A stretch of DNA of 64,000 nucleotides from Silvimonas soli (GTDB taxonomy: Bacteria; Pseudomonadota; Gammaproteobacteria; Burkholderiales; Chitinibacteraceae), in NCBI RefSeq assembly GCF_030035605.1, contig NZ_CP106736.1:3655001-3719000 (forward strand), written 5' to 3'. How positions within the stretch are numbered: the stretch's first letter is position 1; each line of letters opens with the position of its first letter. This document shows, piece after piece, positions 1-8,007 of this stretch. The notes beneath the pieces were generated by a model, which ran no database searches, was not told the DNA's origin, and saw only the letters and a list, made by a program, of their open reading frames with translations. A program made the position numbers and the translations under genes.

Positions 1-1
1 A

Positions 2-394
2 CAAGTGCTGACTGCCACCGAAAATGGTTACGGCAAGCGCACTCCGGTTGGCGATTACCGTTTGACCAGTCGTGGCACTCAGGGCGTGATCGCCATTGAT
101 ACCGGCGATCGCAACGGCAAGCTGGTTGCCGCTACGCTGGTAGAAGAATCCGATGACGTCATGCTGATTACCACCGGCGGCGTGCTGATCCGGACCAAGG
201 TTGCGGAAATTCGCGAAACCGGTCGTGCCGCACAAGGCGTGCGCCTGATCAATCTGGACGAAGGCGAAGCGCTGTCTGGCCTGGAAAAAGTGGTCGAGAC
301 AGATTCTGAAGAAGGCGAAGATGCGCTGGATGCAGAAGAGGGTGCAGCACCTGAAGCTGGCGCCGCAGATGTAACGCCGGACGACCAGCAGTAA
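2..394 (+). CDS. gyrA: DNA gyrase subunit A, C-terminal end (partial)
   Basis: This is the last 130 residues of GyrA, the subunit of DNA gyrase that cuts and rejoins DNA and wraps it during negative supercoiling. The frame is already open at base 2, so the gene begins outside the window; the GTG at base 5 is not a start. The text GYGKRTPVGDYRLTSRGTQG and the later TTGGVLIRTKVAEI are typical of the last blades of the C-terminal beta-pinwheel. The protein ends in an acidic, alanine-rich tail of about 35 residues, normal for proteobacterial GyrA. A gyrA-serC-pheA order is common in Beta- and Gammaproteobacteria. Confidence 0.95.
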   Translation, partial: QVLTATENGYGKRTPVGDYRLTSRGTQGVIAIDTGDRNGKLVAATLVEESDDVMLITTGGVLIRTKVAEIRETGRAAQGVRLINLDEGEALSGLEKVVETDSEEGEDALDAEEGAAPEAGAADVTPDDQQ

Positions 395-538
395 ACAGTC
401 AGTAAACAGTAAAGAGCAGGAAATGGGCCGGGCACCTGTTGGCGTGAGCAAACAGGTGCCCGCTCAGATATGTAAGTAGAATTCAAAGCATCAATAATAT
501 AATCAGAATAACCAGTCAGTTTCCCTGGAGTGGCTTGC

Positions 539-1030
539 ATGAACGGCTTGTGGCTGCCGGTCGAAGAACCGGTGTTTTTTGATCAGTTACAGCAGTGGTT
601 CATGAACTTGCCACACTGCCGCATGCTGGGTATGGAATTTGCCAATGCCGAGCGTGGCCGCATTACCCTCAAATTGCCCTTCAGTGAAAAGCTGATTGGT
701 AATCCGGATACCCGGGTTATCCACGGCGGTGTAGTGACCTCCCTGATTGATACCGCCAGTGGCACTGCCATCTATTCCTTGTTGTCGGCACCTGAACCGG
801 TGGCGACGCTTGATCTGCGCATTGATTATCTGCGCCCGGCCCGGCCGGATCTGCCCGTTTATTGCACTGCCGAGTGCTATCGCCTGACCGATCACGTCGC
901 CTTTACCCGCGCCACAGCGTATCAGGAAGATCCGGAAAAACCGGTTGCCCACGGCGTGGCCACATTTGCGCGCGGCATGGAGCCCAAGGGTAGTGCCGGA
1001 ATCAACGCCACTCATGGAGCGAAAGCATGA
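539..1030 (+). CDS. PaaI-family hotdog thioesterase (first of two)
   Basis: A 163-residue acyl-CoA thioesterase of the PaaI/YbgC-like hotdog fold, predicted cytoplasmic. The family hydrolyses acyl- or aryl-CoA thioesters; the substrate here is not known. The HGG motif (His62-Gly-Gly) followed by Asp71 in VIHGGVVTSLIDTASG is the usual active-site helix start. I chose ATG 539 over the in-frame GTG at 530 because GGAG at 527-530 lies 8 bases before it. The stop overlaps the start of the next thioesterase by four bases (ATGA), so the two are translationally coupled and may form a mixed oligomer. Confidence 0.85.
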   Translation: MNGLWLPVEEPVFFDQLQQWFMNLPHCRMLGMEFANAERGRITLKLPFSEKLIGNPDTRVIHGGVVTSLIDTASGTAIYSLLSAPEPVATLDLRIDYLRPARPDLPVYCTAECYRLTDHVAFTRATAYQEDPEKPVAHGVATFARGMEPKGSAGINATHGAKA

Positions 1031-1449
1031 GTTCGCTCGCCAATATCCAGACCATTGACGATTTATCTGTGGCCATTGCTGCCATTCCTTATGCCACTTT
1101 GCTTGGCATCAGGGTGCGCGAAGAAGCGGGCGAGCCTTTGTTTTACCTGCCATTTCAGGACCACAACATCGGCAACACAATCCTGCCAGCACTGCATGGT
1201 GGCGTGATTGGTGGCTTTCTGGAAAACGCTGCAGTGCTGCATTTGATGTGGCAGCGTGAAGGTGAAGGCATTCCTCGTGTCATCGATTTTTCTATCGACT
1301 ATCTGCGCAGTGGCCGGGCGCAAGAACTCTATTGCCATTGCGAGATCGTGCGCCAAGGCAAGCGTATCGCCAACGTGCTGATGACGGCCTGGCAGGATGA
1401 TCGAGCCAAGCCGGTAGCACAGGCCCGCGCACACTTCTTGCTCGCTTGA
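1027..1449 (+). CDS. PaaI-family hotdog thioesterase (second of two)
   Basis: A 140-residue hotdog-fold protein paired with the preceding thioesterase. It has ALHGGVIGGFLENAAV, so the HGG (residues 57-59) is kept, but the catalytic acid after it is Glu66 rather than the Asp of its neighbour. FSIDYLRSGRAQELYCHCEIV matches the second conserved strand of the family. Start ATG 1027 lies within the end of the upstream gene (4-base overlap). The two genes are diverged paralogues; whether the second is independently active or a partner subunit cannot be told from sequence. Confidence 0.82.
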   Translation: MSSLANIQTIDDLSVAIAAIPYATLLGIRVREEAGEPLFYLPFQDHNIGNTILPALHGGVIGGFLENAAVLHLMWQREGEGIPRVIDFSIDYLRSGRAQELYCHCEIVRQGKRIANVLMTAWQDDRAKPVAQARAHFLLA

Positions 1450-1498
1450 ACACGCATTTATCGTTGTCTTCCCCGGCGCCAAGCCATCCGGAGAAATC

Positions 1499-2071
1499 AT
1501 GATTCGTCGCTGGTTTGCCTTGATTGCGCTGCTGTCAGGCATGTTCTGGCTGCCAACCGCCGTTGCAGATGCGCCGGACCCTGAAAAAACGGCAGTCCTT
1601 CAATCTTTGCTGCAGCATTTAAATGTGAGCCAGCAGCTTAAAGAGAGCCGCAAAACGGCGGTGCGCCAGACGCTGGACCAGTATGTGCAGTCTATGCGTA
1701 CCCAAGTCATATTGGCCGGATATACTGATGAACAACGGGCAAAAGTGAATGCTGCAATGGCGGATTTTCCGGCACAGATCCAGCCCGTCATTGAGCAATT
1801 TGTTGCTGACGCAATGCCCGAAGATCTGGTGCGCCAAAGGCTGGTGCAGGTTTATTCCGATAATTTCACGCTGGATGAGCTCAAAGAACTGGACCGGTTC
1901 TACAGCACACCCGCGGGCCAGAAAGAGTATCGGCTGACGCCACAGCTGGCGAGCGATATGATGGCAGGCTTCAAAGAGCGCATTCAAAAGTTGGTGCCGA
2001 ACTACAGTCACACCATCAACGAAAAATCCCGGCAGTTTCTGCATACCGCCTGCGGTTGTAATATCCCCTGA
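1499..2071 (+). CDS. Exported DUF2059-type protein
   Basis: A 190-residue protein with a clear signal peptide (MIRRWFALIALLSGMFWLPTAVADA, cleavage near residue 23-25), so probably periplasmic. The mature part is helical, and the stretch DELKELDRFYSTPAGQKEYRLTPQL is typical of DUF2059, a family of unknown function found in many Gram-negatives. It ends in a Cys-Gly-Cys motif (ACGCNIP). A GGAGA ribosome site at about 1490-1494 supports ATG 1499. It sits between the thioesterases and serC in the same direction; no function should be assigned from that. Confidence 0.75.
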   Translation: MIRRWFALIALLSGMFWLPTAVADAPDPEKTAVLQSLLQHLNVSQQLKESRKTAVRQTLDQYVQSMRTQVILAGYTDEQRAKVNAAMADFPAQIQPVIEQFVADAMPEDLVRQRLVQVYSDNFTLDELKELDRFYSTPAGQKEYRLTPQLASDMMAGFKERIQKLVPNYSHTINEKSRQFLHTACGCNIP

Positions 2072-2118
2072 CGTGCCGAGTCACGTGGTTTAATTTTTTT
2101 TTGCCAGCAAGGATCACC

Positions 2119-3201
2119 ATGACCCAAGTCTATAATTTCAGCTCCGGCCCCGCGGTTCTGCCGCGTGATGTGTTACTGACCGTTCAAGCGGAATTAACCG
2201 ATTGGCATGGCTCCGGCATGTGCGTCATGGAAATGAGCCATCGCGGCAAAGAATTCACCCAGATCATTCACGAAGCCGAAGCGGATTTTCGCAAGCTGCT
2301 GAACATCCCCGCCAACTACAAAGTGCTGTTTATCCAGGGTGGCGCGCACTTCAATTTCAGCATGATCCCATTGAATCTGGCGACTGAAACCAGTGTGGTG
2401 GATTACGTGGATACCGGTCACTGGTCGCGCATTGCCATTAAAGAAGCGCGGCGCTATGCCAATGTAAACATCGCGGCATCCAACGAAGACCGGCATGGCT
2501 CGTACGTGCCGGACGAAGCGGGCTGGAAGCGCAGCGACAATGCTGCATATCTGCATTACTGCTCCAACGAAACCATTGGCGGTGTCGAGTTTCCGTTTGC
2601 GCCAGAGAGTGGTGATACGCCGCTGGTGTGCGATATGTCGTCCAATATCCTGTCGCGCACACTGGATGTCAGCAAGTTCGGGTTGATCTACGCCGGTGCG
2701 CAAAAAAATATCGGCCCGTCGGGCCTGAATCTGGTGATCGTGCGCGAAGACTTGCTGGGCAATGCCCGCGTTGGGACGCCGACCATGCTGGATTACCAGG
2801 TGCACGCTGCGGCCGATTCGCTCTACAACACGCCGCCTACTTTTGGTATTTACGTCGCTGGCCTGGTGTTCAAGTGGCTGCTGGCCAATGGCGGTGTGCC
2901 GGCCATGGAAGCGCGCAATATCGAGAAGGCTTCACTGCTTTATGAGACGATCGACGCTTCCAGCGGTTTTTACAATTGCCCGATCGAGCGTCCGTTCCGT
3001 TCGCGCATGAATGTGCCGTTCCGGCTGGCCGATGAAGCGCTGGATGACGCTTTCCTCGAAGCCGCGCAAGCGCATGGTTTACTGCAGCTCAAAGGCCATC
3101 GTTCAGTTGGTGGCATGCGGGCTTCGATCTACAACGCCATGCCGCTGGAAGGCGTGCGGGTGCTGAGCGAGTTCATGCGCGATTTTGCGCGCGGCCATTA
3201 A
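2119..3201 (+). CDS. serC: Phosphoserine aminotransferase
   Basis: SerC converts 3-phosphohydroxypyruvate and glutamate to phosphoserine (serine pathway) and also acts in pyridoxal phosphate synthesis. The 360-residue protein has the normal length, starts YNFSSGPAVLP as usual, and carries the PLP lysine as Lys196 in YAGAQKNIGPSGL. The C-terminal HRSVGGMRASIYNAMP is also diagnostic. ATG 2119 is preceded by an AAGGA site; the in-frame TTG at 2101 would add six unsupported residues. It is followed 75 bases later by pheA, the common SerC-PheA arrangement. Confidence 0.97.
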   Translation: MTQVYNFSSGPAVLPRDVLLTVQAELTDWHGSGMCVMEMSHRGKEFTQIIHEAEADFRKLLNIPANYKVLFIQGGAHFNFSMIPLNLATETSVVDYVDTGHWSRIAIKEARRYANVNIAASNEDRHGSYVPDEAGWKRSDNAAYLHYCSNETIGGVEFPFAPESGDTPLVCDMSSNILSRTLDVSKFGLIYAGAQKNIGPSGLNLVIVREDLLGNARVGTPTMLDYQVHAAADSLYNTPPTFGIYVAGLVFKWLLANGGVPAMEARNIEKASLLYETIDASSGFYNCPIERPFRSRMNVPFRLADEALDDAFLEAAQAHGLLQLKGHRSVGGMRASIYNAMPLEGVRVLSEFMRDFARGH

Positions 3202-3276
3202 GTTGCCAGCGGGCGTCATCGGTGGCGTCCGCCCAAAAAACCAAGATAAGACCCATTGTTTGCCACAGGAGAGGGC

Positions 3277-4350
3277 ATGTCCGACGAGCTGCTAAAAGTG
3301 CACCGTGATGCCATTGATAGCATTGATGCCGAAATTCTCAAGCTGCTGAACCAGCGCGCCGAGCACGCCCGGACCATTGGAGAAATCAAGGGTGGCGGCG
3401 TGGTATATCGGCCCGAACGCGAAGCGCAGGTGCTGGCACGTATCAAAACTCTGAACCCGGGACCGTTGTCGGACGAAGCCGCCGCCAAGCTGTTCCGGGA
3501 AGTGATGTCCGCCTGCCTGGCGCTGGAACGCCCGCTGACCATTGCTTATCTGGGTCCGGAAGGCACTTTCAGCCAGGCTGCGTCGATCAAGCACTTTGGT
3601 CACGCTGCGCATACGCAGGCCTGTGGCTCTATTGATGAAGCATTCCGCGTGGTTGAAGCCGGTTCGGCCGATTACGTCGTGGCGCCGGTTGAGAACTCCA
3701 CCGAAGGCGCTGTGGGCCGCACGCTGGATTTGATGGTGACATCGCCACTCAATATCTGCGGTGAAGTCGTGCTGCGCATTCACCATCATCTGCTGCGTAA
3801 GGGTGAGGGTGTTGCAGGCATTTTGCGTGTGTACTCGCATGCGCAGAGCCTGGCGCAGTGTCACGAGTGGCTGAACAAGAATCTGCCGGCAGGCGTCGAA
3901 CGCATTTCCGTATCCAGTAATGCCGAAGCCGCACGCCTGGCTAGCAAAGAGCCCAATAGTGCGGCGATTGCTGGCGATGCCGCTGCCGAACGTTTTGGCC
4001 TGACCAAGCTGGCCGAGAATATCGAAGACGAACCCAACAACACCACGCGTTTCCTGGTGCTGGGCGCGCAACAAACCGGGCCGTCCGGGCGTGACCGCAC
4101 CTCGCTGGTGGTGTCGGCACCGAACCGCCCGGGCGCTCTGGCCTCGCTGGTGGAACCATTGGCGAGCAATGGCGTGTCGATGAGCAAGTTTGAGTCGCGC
4201 CCCAGCCGCACTGGTTTGTGGGAGTACGTGTTCTTTGTGGATATTGAAGGCCATGTGTCCGACGCCAAAGTGGCTACGGCGCTGGAAGGGCTGCGCAACG
4301 TGGCGGCCTTTGTCAAAGTGCTGGGGTCGTACCCGCAAGCCGTGATTTAA
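3277..4350 (+). CDS. pheA: Bifunctional chorismate mutase / prephenate dehydratase
   Basis: The P-protein makes phenylpyruvate from chorismate in two steps. The 357 residues show an AroQ chorismate mutase domain (about 1-90, with HRDAIDSIDAEILKLLNQRAEHA), a prephenate dehydratase domain (about 95-275, with YLGPEGTFSQAA and the catalytic region ENSTEGAVGRTLD), and an ACT domain (about 285-350) containing RPGALASLVEPLASNGVSM and the phenylalanine-binding ESRPSR. Feedback inhibition by phenylalanine is therefore expected. ATG 3277 has a CAGGAGAG site 4-10 bases upstream; the TTG at 3256 is rejected. Confidence 0.96.
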   Translation: MSDELLKVHRDAIDSIDAEILKLLNQRAEHARTIGEIKGGGVVYRPEREAQVLARIKTLNPGPLSDEAAAKLFREVMSACLALERPLTIAYLGPEGTFSQAASIKHFGHAAHTQACGSIDEAFRVVEAGSADYVVAPVENSTEGAVGRTLDLMVTSPLNICGEVVLRIHHHLLRKGEGVAGILRVYSHAQSLAQCHEWLNKNLPAGVERISVSSNAEAARLASKEPNSAAIAGDAAAERFGLTKLAENIEDEPNNTTRFLVLGAQQTGPSGRDRTSLVVSAPNRPGALASLVEPLASNGVSMSKFESRPSRTGLWEYVFFVDIEGHVSDAKVATALEGLRNVAAFVKVLGSYPQAVI

Positions 4351-4415
4351 CCCGCAACTGTGGTCACATCATTCGAGCGTGACCACGGTTCCCAGTAATC
4401 CGGAGTAATCCTGCA

Positions 4416-5003
4416 ATGAAATCCGTTGTTGTATTTTGTGGCTCGCGCCACGGCGAGCGCCCCGAATATGCTGCTGCCGCGCGCGAACTGGGTCAATTGC
4501 TGGCGCAGCGCGAGCTGACGCTGGTTTATGGCGGTGGTCGCGTGGGCTTGATGGGCGTCATGGCCCAAGCTGCCCTGGAAGCGGGCGGCAAAGTGATCGG
4601 CGTGATTCCGGAATTCATGCAAGAGCGTGAGCTTGGCCTGACTGAATGCACCGAGCTGATCGTGGTGGATTCCATGCATACTCGCAAAGCGCGCATGGCA
4701 GAGCTGGCCGATGCCTTTATCGCCATGGCTGGCGGCTTTGGCACCTTTGACGAATTGTTCGAGATTCTGACCTGGGGCCAGATTGGCATTCACGGCAAGC
4801 CCGTTGGCGTGCTTAACACCGCTGGCTATTACGACGGAATGCGCCAGTTTCTGGATGCTACGATGACCGAAGGTTTTGTGCGCGAATCGGAGCTGGCCAA
4901 GCTGCAATGTGCCGATACACCCGCCGCCTTGCTGGATCAACTGGCCGCCACGCCGCTGCTGCCAGCGCGTTGGGCCAAAGCCGACCTCTTCAGCAAAACC
5001 TGA
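4416..5003 (+). CDS. LOG / TIGR00730-family Rossmann protein
   Basis: A 195-residue protein of the LOG family, whose characterised members release the base from nucleoside 5'-monophosphates (cytokinin-activating phosphoribohydrolase). Seen here: the N-terminal VVFCGSRHGERPEY and GGGRVGLMGVMAQAAL, then HTRKARMAELADAFIAM. The signature normally written PGGxGTxxE reads AGGFGTFDE, so the first proline is replaced by alanine while the GGxGT and Glu are kept. It lies between pheA and hisC, where I would not expect it in the standard aromatic cluster. Confidence 0.85.
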   Translation: MKSVVVFCGSRHGERPEYAAAARELGQLLAQRELTLVYGGGRVGLMGVMAQAALEAGGKVIGVIPEFMQERELGLTECTELIVVDSMHTRKARMAELADAFIAMAGGFGTFDELFEILTWGQIGIHGKPVGVLNTAGYYDGMRQFLDATMTEGFVRESELAKLQCADTPAALLDQLAATPLLPARWAKADLFSKT

Positions 5004-5170
5004 TCGCGCCGGGCGCCATGTGCGCCGGGTCCGGCTCTGAACTGACTGTTCGCCTAATCCCGGCTTCTGCCACGATGCACGCCTGTGTTAGTCTCGATTT
5101 TTATCTCGATTGCCATCTCTTTCCGCATGATTGAATGGCGCTTCCGAAATCCTGTTGTGGTGAGTTCCGA

Positions 5171-6271
5171 ATGTCTCTGCGCGATCTAGCCCCCGAATAC
5201 GTCCGTGCAATTGCACCTTATCAACCTGGCAAGCCGATTGGCGAGCTGGCCCGGGAAATGGGTTTGAACCCGGACGATATCGTCAAACTCGCTTCCAATG
5301 AAAACCCGCTGGGTTTGAGCCCGAAAGCCAAAGCGGCTATGGAGCGCGAGATTGCCGAACTGGCCCGCTATCCGGATGGCAATGGCTTTGATCTGAAAGC
5401 CAAAATCGCGCAGAAGTACGGCCTGGAACTGAACCAGATCGTTTTGGGCAACGGTTCCAATGACGTTCTGGAACTGGTCTCACACGCCTTTCTCACGACC
5501 AGCGATTCGGCGGTGTATTCGCAATACAGCTTTGCGGTGTACGCGCTGGCTACCCAAGCCGTTGGTGCTGAGCAAATTGAAGTGCGCGCCGTGGATTATG
5601 GCCATGACCTGACTGCCATGCGTGCCGCCATCAAACCCAATACCAAAGTGGTGTGGATTGCCAATCCGAACAATCCGACCGGCACACTGGCGCGCCCTGG
5701 CGATCTGGTCGAGTTTCTGGAGTCATGTCCCGCCAATGTGCTGGTGGTGCTGGACGAGGCCTACACCGAATATCTGGCGCCAGAAAAGCGCCCGGATACG
5801 CTGGCCTGGGTGAAGCGCTTTCCCAATATCATTGTGGTTCGCACTTTCTCCAAAGCCTATAGCTTGGCGGGTTTGCGTGTCGGCTTCGCCATAACCAGTG
5901 CTGAAGTGGCCGATATCCTCAATCGGGTGCGTCAGCCGTTTAACGTGAATAGCCTGGCGCAAGCCGCTGCCTGCGCCGCGCTGGATGACGTCGAATTCCT
6001 GAACGAATCGCGCCGCGTTAACGACGCGGGCATGAAACAACTGACGGATGCCTTTACCCGCCTTGGCCTGCCGTTTATTCCAAGCTATGGCAACTTCGTG
6101 ACCTTTCACTGCGGTGACGCGGCAGCGCTCAACCAGTTCTTGCTGCGCAAAGGCGTGATCGTGCGACCGATTGCCGGGTACGGTTTGCCAGATAGCCTGC
6201 GGGTGTCGATTGGTTTGCCGGAAGAAAACGCGCGGTTTATTGCGGCGCTGGAAGACGCGCTGGGCGACTGA
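5171..6271 (+). CDS. hisC: Histidinol-phosphate / aromatic aminotransferase
   Basis: A class I/II PLP aminotransferase of 366 residues. The PLP lysine is Lys228 in TFSKAYSLAGLRVGF, with the substrate motif WIANPNNPTGT before it. It belongs to the HisC type that sits beside pheA and tyrA in other Proteobacteria, where it can transaminate phenylpyruvate, hydroxyphenylpyruvate or prephenate as well as imidazole acetol phosphate. ATG 5171 gives the family start MSLRDLAPEYVRAIAPY; an in-frame ATG at 5135 would add 12 unusual residues. Whether its real role is histidine or Phe/Tyr synthesis depends on whether another hisC lies in the his operon. Confidence 0.92.
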   Translation: MSLRDLAPEYVRAIAPYQPGKPIGELAREMGLNPDDIVKLASNENPLGLSPKAKAAMEREIAELARYPDGNGFDLKAKIAQKYGLELNQIVLGNGSNDVLELVSHAFLTTSDSAVYSQYSFAVYALATQAVGAEQIEVRAVDYGHDLTAMRAAIKPNTKVVWIANPNNPTGTLARPGDLVEFLESCPANVLVVLDEAYTEYLAPEKRPDTLAWVKRFPNIIVVRTFSKAYSLAGLRVGFAITSAEVADILNRVRQPFNVNSLAQAAACAALDDVEFLNESRRVNDAGMKQLTDAFTRLGLPFIPSYGNFVTFHCGDAAALNQFLLRKGVIVRPIAGYGLPDSLRVSIGLPEENARFIAALEDALGD

Positions 6272-6302
6272 TCTGGTGGGTTTTCGTCTTGGCACGGTAC
6301 TT

Positions 6303-6330
6303 AAAAGCCCGGTTCATACCGGGCTTTTTT
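6303..6330 (+). terminator. Rho-independent terminator after hisC
   Basis: AAAAGCCCGG and CCGGGCTTTTTT form a GC-rich hairpin with a 6-base loop followed by a T run, 30 bases after the hisC stop. Confidence 0.9.
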
Positions 6331-6549
6331 ACGCCCCTCTCAAAATACAGCGCTGGGTTTACGCAACAAATGCCGACCGCACTGGCTGGCTGGAAAAGGC
6401 TGTTTTACCATCTTCTTCCCGAGGATGATCATCCTTGTCGTTTGCCCGGTTTGCTCTCTGAAGATACGCAGGTCAGCCCCGCTGATTTGCGCCGACCCAC
6501 CCGCATTGGCGAGCGGCCACAAGCCGTTTGCAGGATGAATGTCACCATC

Positions 6550-8007
6550 ATGTTCAAACCCCTTATTCAGCGCTTCAGGGCGCTAGAAGCCAGCGTCGAT
6601 TTTTGCTCGCTGCGCCTCGTTGAAGAGCAATCAGAAAGCCTAGCGGTACGCCAGAGCGTGCCGCAACCGATTGAGCGGCGCACTGAACGCGGCGCGATGA
6701 TCACCGTGATCCATCGCGGTGGTTACGGTTATGCTGCCACTGCCGATTTGTCACAAAGTGGCCTGGCTGCCGCGTTTGAGCGGGCCAAAGCCTGGGCGCA
6801 AGCCACGGCCGGGCGCTCGGTCTTCGACTACTCCAAAGCTGCGCTGACTCATCCCGTGGGCCAATATCACGGCCCGGCCGCTGCAGCCGAACTCGACTGG
6901 GACCGCAAAATTTTGATGGATTTGCTGATGAGCGAATCCGAAGCCTGTCGGCTGGATGAACGCATCGTCGATTGGGGCGTGAATCTGGACCGGCTGGACG
7001 TGCGCCAGTTGTATTTGACTTCAGGTGGCGGCGAAGTCGAGCAATCGTTTCGCGCTTTGATTCCGGCGTTGTCGGCCACGGCCTATGCCGATGGCGATTC
7101 ACAAACGCGCAGTCTGGGTGGCCAGTACAACGGTTATTGCCGTCAGGGCGGCCTCGAAGTAATTGATCAGTCGGGTTTGCGCGGTGCCGGTCGGCGCGTG
7201 GCGGATGAAGCGCTGCAATTGCTGACCGCGCCCAATTGCCCGTCGGGCAAGCAAGACTTGCTGCTGATGCCATCGCAAATGATGCTGCAGATTCACGAGA
7301 GCATTGGCCATCCACTGGAGCTGGACCGCATTCTGGGTGACGAGCGCAATTACGCCGGGACCAGCTTTGTATCGCTGGATATGTTCGGCAATTATCAGTA
7401 CGGCTCGCCGCTGCTGAACGTGACCTACGACCCAAGCCGCAGCAACGAATTTGCCGCGTACGGTTGGGATGACGATGGCACGCCTGCCGAGAAAACCTTC
7501 CTGATCCGCAACGGTCAACTGGAACACCCACTGGGCGGCACCATTTCGCAAGCGCGGGCGGGTGAGCGCGGGCTGGATCTGGGCGGAGTTGCGAATAGCC
7601 GCGCCTGCAATTGGAACCGTGCGCCGATCGACCGCATGGCCAATCTGAATATCGAAGCTGGTGACCAGACGCTGGAACAACTCGTCGCCGGGATTGAGCA
7701 TGGCGTGCTGATGGACACCAATGTGTCATGGTCAATTGATGACTCGCGCAATAAATTCCAGTTCAGTTGCGAATGGGGCCGTGTGATCGAAAACGGCGAA
7801 CTCAAAGGCGTGGTCAAAAACCCGGGCTACCGTGGGATTTCCGCCACCTTCTGGCGCTCACTCAAAGCCGTTGGCAATCAAGGCACCGACGACGTTATGG
7901 GCACGCCATATTGCGGCAAAGGCGAGCCGAATCAGGTTATTCGTGTTGGGCATGCTTCACCCGCTTGCGTGTTTGGCGATGTCGAAGTCTTCGGGGGAGA
8001 GGTGTAA
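6550..8007 (+). CDS. TldD-like metallopeptidase (paralogue type)
   Basis: A 485-residue protein of the TldD/TldE (PmbA) family, whose well-studied members form a zinc protease that degrades unfolded peptides and matures microcins. The zinc site is visible: His249-Glu-Ser-Ile-Gly-His254 (HExxxH) and, near the C-terminus, Cys455 in the CGKGEPNQ loop, matching the His-His-Cys ligands of TldD. The site reads HESIGHPLELDR rather than the canonical HExxGHGLEGD as I recall it, so this looks like a second, divergent TldD-type protein rather than housekeeping TldD. The start is uncertain: ATG 6550 and ATG 6535 are both possible, and the frame is open further upstream across the hisC terminator. Confidence 0.85.
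   Translation: MFKPLIQRFRALEASVDFCSLRLVEEQSESLAVRQSVPQPIERRTERGAMITVIHRGGYGYAATADLSQSGLAAAFERAKAWAQATAGRSVFDYSKAALTHPVGQYHGPAAAAELDWDRKILMDLLMSESEACRLDERIVDWGVNLDRLDVRQLYLTSGGGEVEQSFRALIPALSATAYADGDSQTRSLGGQYNGYCRQGGLEVIDQSGLRGAGRRVADEALQLLTAPNCPSGKQDLLLMPSQMMLQIHESIGHPLELDRILGDERNYAGTSFVSLDMFGNYQYGSPLLNVTYDPSRSNEFAAYGWDDDGTPAEKTFLIRNGQLEHPLGGTISQARAGERGLDLGGVANSRACNWNRAPIDRMANLNIEAGDQTLEQLVAGIEHGVLMDTNVSWSIDDSRNKFQFSCEWGRVIENGELKGVVKNPGYRGISATFWRSLKAVGNQGTDDVMGTPYCGKGEPNQVIRVGHASPACVFGDVEVFGGEV

Noticed and set aside
3292..4338. Long open frame on the minus strand opposite pheA
   Set aside because: It mirrors pheA codons, has no family-like text and no ribosome site. The high third-position GC/AT pattern of pheA creates it.
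6289..6549. N-terminal extension of the TldD-like protein by up to 87 codons
   Set aside because: It would start before and read through the hisC terminator hairpin, and the residues do not resemble the family. A start at 6535 remains possible.
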